Source: JBKHYJ01 sp046565505 (GTDB lineage: Bacteria; Acidobacteriota; Blastocatellia; UBA7656). Taken from it: 64,000 nucleotides of DNA. The DNA is taken from positions 156,510 to 220,509 of the forward strand of contig JBKHYJ010000105.1 of NCBI GenBank assembly GCA_046565505.1. Direction: 5' to 3'. The notes below the pieces were generated by a model. The model was given only the letters and a program-made list of their open reading frames with translations, was not told where the DNA came from and ran no database searches. Positions 52,978-61,810 of the stretch are shown here, in pieces. Every line of letters starts with the position of its first letter. Positions within the stretch are counted from its first letter, which is position 1. The position numbers were made by a program, and so were the translations under genes.

Positions 52978-54522
52978 CTAACGCCGGGCCTTCTCTATCG
53001 CCGCGGCCATCTCGCCCATCATCTGGCGCTCGCTCAGGGCCATCCAGCCGTGGCCTTTGCCCGCCCCATAAATTATCTTTCCGCCATACGCCGGCTCCGC
53101 CTTCGACAAGAACTCGTCGAGCATGTGCACGGCGTTGTTCAGAAAATAATTGTCGGCTTCGCCAACCCAGATGGTTATCTTGCCGCGGAGCTTCGGCCCG
53201 AGCGTCTTCCAGTCCCGCTCCATCACCATACGCAGGTCGTACTTCTTCCAATGCTCCGCCGCGCCGCGGTTAATCTTGCCGGTCTTGGGGTCCCACAGCG
53301 GAACGGGGCGGCCGTCCGCGCCGCGCGCGCCATACGTCGCGTTCCACGCGCCCCACTGCTGGCCCGACATGGTCCAGCTATCGCCGGCACCGAGCACGTT
53401 TTCCATCTGGCACTCGTGACGGATCGTGTAATTAACGTCGCCTTTCAGGTCGCGCTCGCTCGGCCGCTCGAACCCGCGCGCGTTCAGATAGGCGTTGTCG
53501 TCCGCGTATATGTTGATTAGTTGAAACGCGCGGAAGTCGACCCCGTCGGGGAAGCCCGACCACGTCCCGTTGAAGAAGTCCGGGTAGAAGACCTGTAGCG
53601 CCAGCGACACCCACCCGCCCGTTGACCCTCCCTCCAGCACGCGGGCGTAGGGCTGGCCCACGCCGCGGAATTTCTGCTCCACGTAAGGGATCAACTCCCG
53701 CGTCAGGGCGTCGCCATACGGGCCGCTGTTATCGGAATTCACCTGGTAGCAATCCCCATACGGCCCGTCGCCATCGAGGCGCAGCAGGATCATTCGCGGC
53801 GAGTCGTCGGCGAGCCACGCCCTGCGGAACTCCGAGCCCGCCGACATCATCCTGCCCGCGGCCGTGAACCTGGACCCATAGCCGCCGATGGAGACCCGCA
53901 GCGGGTAACGCCGCCCGGGGTCTTTGTCATAATCCCTGGGCAGGATCACGCCCGCGCGCAGGTATATCGGCCTGCCGTGGAATTTGCTCAGGAGGTCGGA
54001 TTGAATCTTCACGTACTTGACGTACTCGGTCTCGGGCGGCATCTGCTCGGGCGGGACTTTTTGTGTTAGCTCGATCCTTACGGTCTCGGGCCGGGCCGGG
54101 TCCAGGCGGACCTTGCGGGCCTCGCTGTAGAGGTTGCCCGGCGAGTTTATCGATTTCAAATCAATGTTGGAGTCGAAGACCGCCTGCACGAAGTAATCGC
54201 CCGCGGGCAGGTGCGCGAGGTCCTCGATGGGGAACGCCGCCGCGCTTTCGTCGATGACGCCCACGACGCCGGGCGCGAAGTTATTAACGTCGCGGCCCAG
54301 CCTGGGCGCGGCATCCAGTCCCGTGTCGCTCTCGGCCAGCCTCGGCTCGGGCTGGCCGCCGCGACTCATCATCACGAATAACCGCCCGCTCTGCGGGCTT
54401 GATATCAACCCCTGCGCGACGGTGACCTCGAACCGCAGCCCCGCGGCCGCGGCGGTTTGCCGCGGCGTTTGAAGCAGGGCAAAGAGCGCCAGCGCGAGGC
54501 CGAAGATAAGTCTGTTTTTCAT
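52978..54522 (-). CDS. exported alpha/beta-hydrolase (putative esterase)
   Basis: A 514-residue secreted protein, with a signal peptide 1 to about 25 (TAAAAG). A beta-rich N-domain (about 30-165) precedes a hydrolase core whose nucleophile is Ser300 in GGSTGG, with GGYGSRFT and PYVEQKFRG typical of the putative-esterase (Esterase D/enterochelin esterase-like) family. An Asp and a His near the C-terminus (GEADNYFLNN; GKGHGWMAL) can complete the triad. Substrate unknown. The large extra N-domain and inserts distinguish it from the ~280-residue family members. Confidence 0.85.
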   Translation of the reverse strand: MKNRLIFGLALALFALLQTPRQTAAAAGLRFEVTVAQGLISSPQSGRLFVMMSRGGQPEPRLAESDTGLDAAPRLGRDVNNFAPGVVGVIDESAAAFPIEDLAHLPAGDYFVQAVFDSNIDLKSINSPGNLYSEARKVRLDPARPETVRIELTQKVPPEQMPPETEYVKYVKIQSDLLSKFHGRPIYLRAGVILPRDYDKDPGRRYPLRVSIGGYGSRFTAAGRMMSAGSEFRRAWLADDSPRMILLRLDGDGPYGDCYQVNSDNSGPYGDALTRELIPYVEQKFRGVGQPYARVLEGGSTGGWVSLALQVFYPDFFNGTWSGFPDGVDFRAFQLINIYADDNAYLNARGFERPSERDLKGDVNYTIRHECQMENVLGAGDSWTMSGQQWGAWNATYGARGADGRPVPLWDPKTGKINRGAAEHWKKYDLRMVMERDWKTLGPKLRGKITIWVGEADNYFLNNAVHMLDEFLSKAEPAYGGKIIYGAGKGHGWMALSERQMMGEMAAAIEKARR

Positions 54523-54632
54523 AGTTTCTCTTTTAAGACAGGTCGCCCGCTATGGCGCAAAATTCCGCGAGGCGCGCGGGTCGGCGCCGCTTATATCCGG
54601 CGGGTGGCCGCACAATCGCCGCGAGGGTAATT

Positions 54633-55364
54633 TCATTCAACCCGGGCTATCGCCTCCGCGTCGAGCGTTTCGAGCAGCGCGGCCCTAGCCCGCTCGACCG
54701 CCGCCGATTCTTTCGACTCTATGGTTATCTTCACGCGGTAGTCGTCGCGCGTGAACGTCGGGTACGACCCTATCTCAACGTCTGTGTGGAGGGCCGCGAC
54801 CTTGTCGAGCCTGGGCGCGATGTCAAACTCGTCCTCGCGCGTGTATATGGCGGACGTGTGGAACGGCTCCGCGCGGAACCGCTCCCGTATAGCCTCGAAC
54901 TTCCCGCGAAACAGTTCGGGGACTCCCGGCAGCACGTAGACGTTGCGCATGGCGAGCACGGGCCAGCGCAGCCCTTTCTCCCTAATCAACTCGGACCCGC
55001 GCGGCGTGTCGGCCATCCGCAGCCGCGCCTCGTCGGCCCCTTCCCCGAAATAACCCCTGAGCATCGCCTCAAGCTCGGGGTGCCGCACCACGGGCTGCCC
55101 GAACGCGCGCGCGATGGCTTCGATGGTCACGTCGTCATGCGTAGGCCCGACCCCCCCGGAGGTGAACACGTAATCGAACCGCGCGGCGCTCTCGCGCACG
55201 GCCGTCACGATCTCTTCGACGTCGTCGGGGATTATCACCACGCGGCGCAGCGAGACGCCAAGCTCGTATAGCTCCGAGATCAAAAAGCTGGCGTTTTTAT
55301 CGGCGGATTTGCCCGTAAGAATCTCGTTGCCTATGACAACGATGGCCGCGGTCTTCTGTCGCAT
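54633..55364 (-). CDS. CinA-family molybdopterin-binding-domain protein
   Basis: A 243-residue protein consisting only of the MoCF/CinA N-domain: VIGNEILTGKSADKN (10-24), VFTSGGVGPTHDDVTIEAIARAF (about 65-87) and VLPGVPELFRGKFEAIR (about 155). Full CinA has a C-terminal nicotinamide-nucleotide amidase, absent here, so it may be an ADP-ribose pyrophosphatase-like or MoaB/MogA-like enzyme. The start at 55364 (MRQKTAAIVVIGNE) fits the family. It lies between unrelated genes. Confidence 0.88.
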   Translation of the reverse strand: MRQKTAAIVVIGNEILTGKSADKNASFLISELYELGVSLRRVVIIPDDVEEIVTAVRESAARFDYVFTSGGVGPTHDDVTIEAIARAFGQPVVRHPELEAMLRGYFGEGADEARLRMADTPRGSELIREKGLRWPVLAMRNVYVLPGVPELFRGKFEAIRERFRAEPFHTSAIYTREDEFDIAPRLDKVAALHTDVEIGSYPTFTRDDYRVKITIESKESAAVERARAALLETLDAEAIARVE

Positions 55365-55576
55365 AGCGAATATATTAAAGGATGAGTGGTGAAGGCGGAA
55401 GGATGAATAAGGGGTCAAGCCGCGGGCCGAAACCAGACCGGCCGGGCCCGCGCGGTTTCTAATCCCCCGGCCCGGCCTCGCCCGCCCCTCCTTCTTGAAA
55501 GACGAACATCAATCGCTTAGAATCACTCTGCTTAAACCCCTCTGTAATCGGCAGCGGAAACTGAAAGGAGCAATGG

Positions 55577-57088
55577 ATGCGCTCGAAGACTTTTATGATG
55601 GCTTGCGCGCTCGCGCTCGGGATGGCCGTAGCCTCTTTCGCCGCCCCGCAATCCGCCTCGTTGGATTCAAAAAAGACTGGCCGCGCGAACGCCAAGGCGG
55701 CCGCGGTCGTCAATGGGCAGGGCGCCTCCGACTGGCCCTTGTATGGGCGCGACCTCGCCGGCTCTCACCACAACGCGCATGAAAAAATCCTCACCCCCGA
55801 GACCGTGGCCCGGCTGAAGCCGAAGTGGGTGTTCGAGACGGGCGGCGACGTTTCCAGCCAGCCGACCGTCGTGGGCGGGGTCGTCTACTTCGGCTCGTGG
55901 GATGGCAAAGAGTACGCCGTGGACGCGAAGACCGGCAAGAAGATTTGGGAGTTCGAGACGGGGCTCCCCTCGCGCAGCGGCGCCTCGTACGCGGACGGCG
56001 TGATTTATTTCGGCGACGTAGGCGGGCGGCTGTTCGCCCTCGACGCCAAGACGGGCGAGCAGAAGTGGAAGGTCAAGATCGACCCTCACCCGATGACCGT
56101 GGCGACGAGCGCGCCGATCTACTACAACGGCCGCCTCTACATCGGCGTCTCCTCGCGCGAAGAAGTCGTGATGATGGGCAACCCCAAGTACGAATGCTGC
56201 ACGTTCCGCGGCGGCGTCGCGGCCTTCGACGCGAAGACGGGCGAACAGGTGTGGCGGTTCTACACCGTGAAGGAGGCCCCGACCGAGCGCGGCGTCGATA
56301 AGATGGGGCGCAAGATATTCGGGCCTTCGGGGGTGGGCGTGTGGTCGACGGTCGCCATCGACCCGCAGGCCAAGCGCATTTACATAACGACGGGCGACGA
56401 CTACACCAAGCCCGAATCGGAAGTCTCTGATTCGATCATGGCGCTCGACCTCGACACGGGCAAAATGGTCTGGACCTATCAGGCGACGCAGGGCGACGTG
56501 TGGAACGCCTCCTGCTTTCAGAACCCGAAAGAGTGCGGCCCCGATCACGACTTCGGCACCATCGCCATCACTTTCAAAGGGCCGGGCGGGAAGAAGCTGG
56601 TCGGCGCGGGGCAGAAGAGCGGCTGGTTCTACGCGGTCGACCCGAAAGACGGCAAGCCCGTCTGGAAGACTGAAGTCGGCCCGGGCGGCATGCTCGGCGG
56701 CATAGAGTTCGGCGTCGCCACCGACGGCGAGCGCGTTTACGCCGCCATATCGAATCACCCGAAGCAGGGGTCCGTGTCCGCGCTCGATGGCGCCACCGGC
56801 AAAATTCTCTGGCAGACCAAAAGCCCCGATGGCAGGTCGAATTTCGGCCCGATCACGGTGACGGGGGCCGGCGACAACCGCCTTGTGTTCGCCGGGTCGT
56901 CGGGCAATTTCATCCGCGCTTACGACGCAAAGGACGGGAAGATACTCTGGGAGTTCGACACCGGCGGCGCGGTGGGCGGCGGCCCCACGGTGGTCGATGG
57001 GGTCCTTTATGTCGGCTCGGGCTATCAATCGCTCCGCATCGGCAAGCCGAACAACAAGCTTTACGCCTTCTCCCTGGACGGCAAATAG
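55577..57088 (+). CDS. exported PQQ-binding-like beta-propeller protein
   Basis: A 503-residue secreted propeller. A signal peptide (1-22) is followed by W-motif blades (SDWPLYGRDLAGSHHNAHEK; AVDAKTGKKIWEFETG; ALDLDTGKMVWTYQATQGD; AYDAKDGKILWEFDTG). The spacing is that of quinoprotein dehydrogenases or of BamB-like propellers. Cys residues at about 206-207 (KYECCTFRGG) could be the vicinal disulfide of PQQ alcohol dehydrogenases, but I see no c-type haem domain. Enzyme or scaffold, not resolved. AAAGGAG lies 6 bases before the ATG at 55577. Confidence 0.85.
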   Translation: MRSKTFMMACALALGMAVASFAAPQSASLDSKKTGRANAKAAAVVNGQGASDWPLYGRDLAGSHHNAHEKILTPETVARLKPKWVFETGGDVSSQPTVVGGVVYFGSWDGKEYAVDAKTGKKIWEFETGLPSRSGASYADGVIYFGDVGGRLFALDAKTGEQKWKVKIDPHPMTVATSAPIYYNGRLYIGVSSREEVVMMGNPKYECCTFRGGVAAFDAKTGEQVWRFYTVKEAPTERGVDKMGRKIFGPSGVGVWSTVAIDPQAKRIYITTGDDYTKPESEVSDSIMALDLDTGKMVWTYQATQGDVWNASCFQNPKECGPDHDFGTIAITFKGPGGKKLVGAGQKSGWFYAVDPKDGKPVWKTEVGPGGMLGGIEFGVATDGERVYAAISNHPKQGSVSALDGATGKILWQTKSPDGRSNFGPITVTGAGDNRLVFAGSSGNFIRAYDAKDGKILWEFDTGGAVGGGPTVVDGVLYVGSGYQSLRIGKPNNKLYAFSLDGK

Positions 57089-57222
57089 AGCGGGCCGGGG
57101 CGTACCTCAAACGCGCATCCCGATACGGGTGGCCACCGGGCGGGGGGCGGTTGCCCTCCCGCAAGCGCCCCCTTGCGATAAGGGTGCGCCGATTGCCGCG
57201 ACCGGCTATATGAAAGTGGCGG

Positions 57223-58956
57223 CTATCTCTTCATACCAAACTCAGGGTCTCTGTAAACTTCTTTACCGCCCAGCAGCGTGAGCAAGACCTTCACGTGGTG
57301 GATGTCCTGCGGCGGGACCTCGAACAGGTTCCTGTCGAGCACGACGAGGTCCGCGGCCTTACCTGCTTCGATCGAGCCGGTCTCCTTCTCTTCAAAATTC
57401 ACGTAAGCGCCATTGATCGTGTAGCCCGCGATCATCGACGGCAGGTCGGCAACCTCTTCGGGGATCCACGCGGGCCCCGGCCCTTCGTCAAGCCCTCTGC
57501 GCGTTATTCCTACCTGTATGGCGTCGAGCGGGTTCATAGACGTGACGGACCAATCGCTGCCGCAAGCGACGATGGCCCCCGATTTCACGAGGCTGGCGAT
57601 GGGGTAGAGCCAGCGCGAGCGCCCCGGCCCGAGCGCGGGCACGGTCAGCTTCGTGATGTAAGGGTCGGCGTACGCCCATAGCGGTTGAAAGTTCGCGATA
57701 ACCCCCAGGCGGCGGAAACGCGGCACGTCCTCGGGGTTGAATAGCTCTATGTGCGCGATCTGGTGTCGCGAGTCCCGCGCGCCATTCCGCGCCCGCGCGG
57801 ACTCAAAGGCGTCGAGTGAGTTTCTAATGGCGCGGTCGCCGATAGCATGTACGTGGACTTGAAACCCTTCGCGGTCGAGGGCCGCGACGAGGGGGTTGAG
57901 CGCCGCCGGCTCCACGTTCGCCTTACCGCGGTCATCGCCCATCCCGACATAAGGCTCAAGCAGCGCGGCCGTCCGCGATTCGATGACGCCATCTGCAAAA
58001 ATCTTCACTGCGTCCGCGCGCAGCCCGCCGCGCCGGTACTTCTTCCTCATCTCCACGAGGCGCGGAATCTGCGCCACGCCTTCGGCCGGATTGACCTCCA
58101 TCGCCGCCGTCACCCTGACCGTTAGCTCGCCCCGCCGGTCAAGCTCCGCGTAAGCCTCCAGAATCGCTTCGTTACAGTTGGCGTCCTGGACCGAGGTGAT
58201 GCCGAAGCGGTTCGCCAATTGGAGGCCGCGGCGGAGGCCGCGCGCGAAATCTTCTCTAGTGTAGGCGGGCAGCCGGCCCGCCACCAGGTTCACGGCGTCT
58301 TCGCGCAGCGTCCCCGACGGCTCGCCCGTCACTCGGTCGCGCTCTATGCGGCCCGCCGGCGGGTCGGGCGTTTGCCTTGTTATGCCCGCCAATTCTAGGG
58401 CTCGCGAGTTCACCCATGCCGAGTGGCCGTCGGCCGCCAGCAGGAACACAGGTCTATCGCGGACGACCTTATCGAGCGCGGACTTGTGCGGGTTGGCGTC
58501 GGGGAAGATGGGGAGTTGCCAGCCGGCCCCGCGAATCCATTTCTTGTCCGGGTTCTGCCCCGCGTAGCGGGCGACTGCTTCCAGTATCTGCTCCTGGCTG
58601 GTGAAGTCGTAGAGGTAGCATTCGCTCAGATCTATGCCGCCGTAAACGAGGTGCACGTGCGAATCATGAAATCCCGGCAGCAACATCTTGCCCCGCAAAT
58701 CAACGACGGCCGTGCGCGGGCCTACCCACGGGCGGAGGCCGCTTTCGGGCCCGACGTAAACGATGCGGCCCCCGGATACGGCCACGGCGTCCGCCCAGGT
58801 CCTCGACGCGTCGAGCGTGTAAACGGCCCCATTACGTAACACTAGGTCGGCGGGTTTCGGCGAAGCCGTCTGAGCCGCGACAAGAGTATTGCCTGAAAGC
58901 AAAAGACTCGTTATCAGGAACAGGCAACAGAATAATCCAGGCACGATTCCCCTCAC
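57223..58956 (-). CDS. exported amidohydrolase (YtcJ-like, amidohydrolase 3 family)
   Basis: A 577-residue secreted metal-dependent hydrolase. The signal peptide (1 to about 29) ends in VAAQ. His100 and His102 in GFHDSHVHL bind the metal, VHVHAIGDRAI and HQIAHIELF supply the further His ligands, and GSDWSVTSMNP the Asp. The N-terminal beta-sandwich (LRNGAVYTLDASRTWADAVAVSGG) and the C-terminal VLDRNLFEVP complete it. It would hydrolyse an amide or ester outside the cytoplasm; substrate unknown. Convergent with the propeller gene. Confidence 0.9.
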   Translation of the reverse strand: MRGIVPGLFCCLFLITSLLLSGNTLVAAQTASPKPADLVLRNGAVYTLDASRTWADAVAVSGGRIVYVGPESGLRPWVGPRTAVVDLRGKMLLPGFHDSHVHLVYGGIDLSECYLYDFTSQEQILEAVARYAGQNPDKKWIRGAGWQLPIFPDANPHKSALDKVVRDRPVFLLAADGHSAWVNSRALELAGITRQTPDPPAGRIERDRVTGEPSGTLREDAVNLVAGRLPAYTREDFARGLRRGLQLANRFGITSVQDANCNEAILEAYAELDRRGELTVRVTAAMEVNPAEGVAQIPRLVEMRKKYRRGGLRADAVKIFADGVIESRTAALLEPYVGMGDDRGKANVEPAALNPLVAALDREGFQVHVHAIGDRAIRNSLDAFESARARNGARDSRHQIAHIELFNPEDVPRFRRLGVIANFQPLWAYADPYITKLTVPALGPGRSRWLYPIASLVKSGAIVACGSDWSVTSMNPLDAIQVGITRRGLDEGPGPAWIPEEVADLPSMIAGYTINGAYVNFEEKETGSIEAGKAADLVVLDRNLFEVPPQDIHHVKVLLTLLGGKEVYRDPEFGMKR

Positions 58957-59193
58957 GGCGAGATTACCTCAGGGTTGATTAACTTCGACGAGTAAGCCTT
59001 CGGCCGGGCGATGCGGCTGAATTTTCGCCGCCCGGCGCAAAACATGAATGGGCCGGAAAACAGATCGGACGCGAACAGGTTAAAGACGCGGGGCATAAAC
59101 ATGGAGACGCGTCGGGGCGCGCCGGGATTTTTCAGGCGAGAAGTGAGGGTCACGATTCGAGCATGCCTTCACGCGACCCCGGTCACGAAGCCT

Positions 59194-60225
59194 TTACTTG
59201 ATCTTCTTCCCGTTGACCTCTTGCCCCTTCAGGTTTAGTAGCAAGTGAGTCACCTTCCCATTCGCGTCCTTAACAAACTTGACCTTCGCGTCTACCGTCG
59301 GGACGTTGAATTGATCCACTGATTCAGGTATCAGCTCCTCTTTCGTGTCCCCGCCCGGCTGGCCGAATAGCTTGTCGCCTTCTCTGGTTATGCTGAGGAC
59401 GCCGAGCGGAGTTTCGTAGTCGCCCACGTAAGCGTCCAGACTCTTAGGGTCTAAATTAACCGCGCCCGCAGGCGCGACAGCCGCAGGTGAGGCGGCGGGC
59501 GATGAGGAAGCGGCCGACGGCGGCGCCGAAGGGGGAGGCGCGAGGCGCGTCAGGTGAGAAGCGACCACCTGCCAGCGCCCATTACGCTTCACATAAACGT
59601 CCGTGTAGCGCGAACGCTCCGTAGAATCCTTGCTCTTGTAAACGAAGACCCCTGTCAGTATCGCGGTGTCCCCATAGAGCCGCACCCTCGTATTTTCGGT
59701 GCTGAAGGACACGGAAGAATCGCCGGCCGGGGCTTTCTTGAGATTGGCTATCTCCTCCGCTCTGGTAATCACCCGCCCGTCGGCATGCGTTATGGTGAAA
59801 TCGTCGGACTCTATCTGCTCCATCGCGGCCGCGTCACGGTTGAGGTAAGCGTCGAGCCATGCGCGCTCAACTTTCAACAGCTCCTGCTCGGCCGCGGATG
59901 GCCCTGCCGCGGGAGTCTTGCTCTCGTCCGGTCTGGACGGCGGCGCGGCAGGCTTGATGTCTTCCGGCTTGCCCGACTTGTACTCGGCGAGCCAATCGAC
60001 GTTCACGGCCTCAGCGCCGCGGCGCTCTTTCTCTTTAATCAGCCATTGACCGCGGTCATTCCACGGCGCGCCACCTTCAGGCGCGACGTGACAAAACGTG
60101 CAGTCCTTCGCGCCGTACTTACGCGCCTTCGCCAAGAAGGGAGGGTAAGCAAACGATTCGACCGCGAGCGCGGACACTATGGCGGCGGCGAAAACAACCC
60201 CGACTGTCAGCTTGATATTCTTCAC
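59194..60225 (-). CDS. exported CxxCH-containing protein fused to a SnoaL-like and a C-terminal beta domain
   Basis: A 343-residue secreted protein. A signal peptide (1 to about 25) is followed by a haem-binding-type motif C42-x2-C45-H46 in a short cytochrome-like segment (KYGAKDCTFCHVAPEG). A SnoaL/DUF4440-like cone domain spans about 110-235 (AEQELLKVERAWLDAYLNRD; FTITHADGRVITRAEEI; SRYTDVYVKRNGRWQVVASH), then a Pro/Ala linker and a C-domain (about 262-343; LDAYVGDYETPLGVLSITREGDK) of the kind found at the end of beta-lactamase-like proteins. The start is GTG at 60225, 8 bases after AGGAG; longer frames lack a signal. The combination is unusual. Function unknown. Confidence 0.8.
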   Translation of the reverse strand: MKNIKLTVGVVFAAAIVSALAVESFAYPPFLAKARKYGAKDCTFCHVAPEGGAPWNDRGQWLIKEKERRGAEAVNVDWLAEYKSGKPEDIKPAAPPSRPDESKTPAAGPSAAEQELLKVERAWLDAYLNRDAAAMEQIESDDFTITHADGRVITRAEEIANLKKAPAGDSSVSFSTENTRVRLYGDTAILTGVFVYKSKDSTERSRYTDVYVKRNGRWQVVASHLTRLAPPPSAPPSAASSSPAASPAAVAPAGAVNLDPKSLDAYVGDYETPLGVLSITREGDKLFGQPGGDTKEELIPESVDQFNVPTVDAKVKFVKDANGKVTHLLLNLKGQEVNGKKIK

Positions 60226-60421
60226 CTCTGCTCTCCTGTCAATATGAAAATTTGGGCAGTTGAAAAATAGTATACATCGCCCGTGCCAGCGGCAAGACGA
60301 AAGACGCGCGGGCCGAAGGCTGAGGGAAGGCAGTCTGAGCCGGAAATTGATCTGATGACTTTGAGCCCTTACGCCCTGCGCCACGACACCCCTGCCGCCT
60401 GCCGCCTTACGCGTGTCGCCA

Positions 60422-61195
60422 TCATCGCGCGCAGGTGAGCGCCCGGCCGCCGTCTATGCTCACGGTCGCGCCGGTGATCCAGCCCGCGCGGTCCGACGCC
60501 AGGAAACATATCAGGTCCGCGACCTCTCCGGCCTGCCCCACGCGGCCGAGGGGGTGCGTCGTCTTGCTATGCTCAAGGAACGCCGCGTAAGCCTCTTCGC
60601 TCATGCCGCCCGAGCGGTGAAGACCGGTCTCGACAACCCCCGGGTTGACGGCGTTGACGCGTATGCCCTTCGGGGCAAGCTCAAGCGCAGCGCAGCGCGT
60701 CAGGTGGTCAAGGCCCGCCTTGCTCACGCAGTAAGCGAGCACGCCCGGGAACGAGCGCGGGCCCGTCACGCTCGACACGTTCACTACGTTACCGCGCGTG
60801 CGCTCCAGGTGCGGGACGGCCAGCTTCATCAGGTGAAAGACCGAGCGCAGGTTGATGTTCATCATCTCGTCCCAAAGCTCTAGCGAGGTGTCTTCGATGC
60901 GCCCGCTCTTAAGGACCCCGGCCGCGTTAATCAACACGTCCAGCCCGCCCATCTTCTCGCATGCTTCCGCTATGCAGGATTCGCTTTGCCTTTCATCCGA
61001 CAGGTCGGCCGTGATGGCGAAAGCCTCCCGGCCCGCGCCCGGGGCCGCCCGCGCGAGGTCCGCGAGCGCGCCCGCCCTGCGGCCCACGAGGGCGACCGTC
61101 GCGCCCGACTTCAAAAGTAGCTCGGAAGTGGCGCGCCCTATGCCGCTCGACGCGCCCGTGACTATGACCCTCTTGCCCGCCATCTCTTCATTCAT
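60422..61195 (-). CDS. short-chain dehydrogenase/reductase
   Basis: A 257-residue classical SDR. It has the cofactor loop GASSGIG (14-20), NAAG (90-93), catalytic Ser of NVSSVTG (about 141) and the Tyr155/Lys159 pair (YCVSKAG), then VNPGVVETGL and the C-terminal ITGATVSIDGG. Asp64 after the second strand suggests a preference worth checking. An NAD(P)H-dependent reductase of an unidentified carbonyl or alcohol; the family is too broad to name the substrate. Start at MNEEMAGKRV fits. No operon partner. Confidence 0.93.
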   Translation of the reverse strand: MNEEMAGKRVIVTGASSGIGRATSELLLKSGATVALVGRRAGALADLARAAPGAGREAFAITADLSDERQSESCIAEACEKMGGLDVLINAAGVLKSGRIEDTSLELWDEMMNINLRSVFHLMKLAVPHLERTRGNVVNVSSVTGPRSFPGVLAYCVSKAGLDHLTRCAALELAPKGIRVNAVNPGVVETGLHRSGGMSEEAYAAFLEHSKTTHPLGRVGQAGEVADLICFLASDRAGWITGATVSIDGGRALTCAR

Positions 61196-61251
61196 ACCGA
61201 CAGTTTGCTTGTCGAATTATTCGAGCGCAAGCGGGGGCGTGATAATTCGGC

Positions 61252-61554
61252 TCAGGTTCGGATGAAATGGCGGATGCGGCGCGCGTCTTCGCGCTTCAGG
61301 CCGGTGAATTCTACGCCCATGCCGGTCTGCGGCTGGCTGTGTACGACCACGCCTTCGGTATCAATCAAGTGGCCGTCGGGGAGGGTGAAAGTGAGGTTGA
61401 GGTTTGATCCGACCGGGGCGGGTGAGTTCGTTTCTATGTAGACGCCGGTCACGCTGATGTCAGATATTCGCGTTTCATTCCGCGCGCCCGCGCCGGCGAA
61501 AGTCACGTCCAGCGAAAGCGGGCTGCGCCACGCGCGCCTTTGTTCCTTGTCGAT
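61252..61554 (-). CDS. PilZ-domain protein
   Basis: A 100-residue single PilZ domain, which binds cyclic di-GMP. The RxxxR part (QRRAWR, 6-11) and the D-x-S-x-x-G motif (DISVTG, 33-38) are both present, so it should bind the second messenger. No effector domain is attached; it may act on a partner. The start at 61554 (MIDKEQRRAWRSP) excludes 19 non-conserved residues. It lies near the SDR gene on the same strand. Confidence 0.87.
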   Translation of the reverse strand: MDKEQRRAWRSPLSLDVTFAGAGARNETRISDISVTGVYIETNSPAPVGSNLNLTFTLPDGHLIDTEGVVVHSQPQTGMGVEFTGLKREDARRIRHFIRT

Positions 61555-61810
61555 CATTCTGATTCGCGCCTCGGTACAGCCTAATATAAGGCCATGCCGG
61601 GAGTGGGTCAATAATAACCCCTGCGCGATTTCTTAAGCTTCATCGAATTGATTCGTAGCCGCCCCGTCACGCATTCTCGATAGAGCGCGGGCGAGTCTTT
61701 CGCGCGGGGCGGGAGCGGGGCATGTCATCATTGATGGCGCGTTTCCCCGCCCCCGACCGGGTAGGCCCGCCGGGCTCACGTCATGAGTAACCCGGCGAAA
61801 CCTGATTCGA

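Noticed and set aside
55667..57028. 453-codon frame antisense to the PQQ-propeller gene
   Set aside because: High-GC codon shadow; no family match, while the plus strand has clear propeller motifs and a ribosome-binding site.
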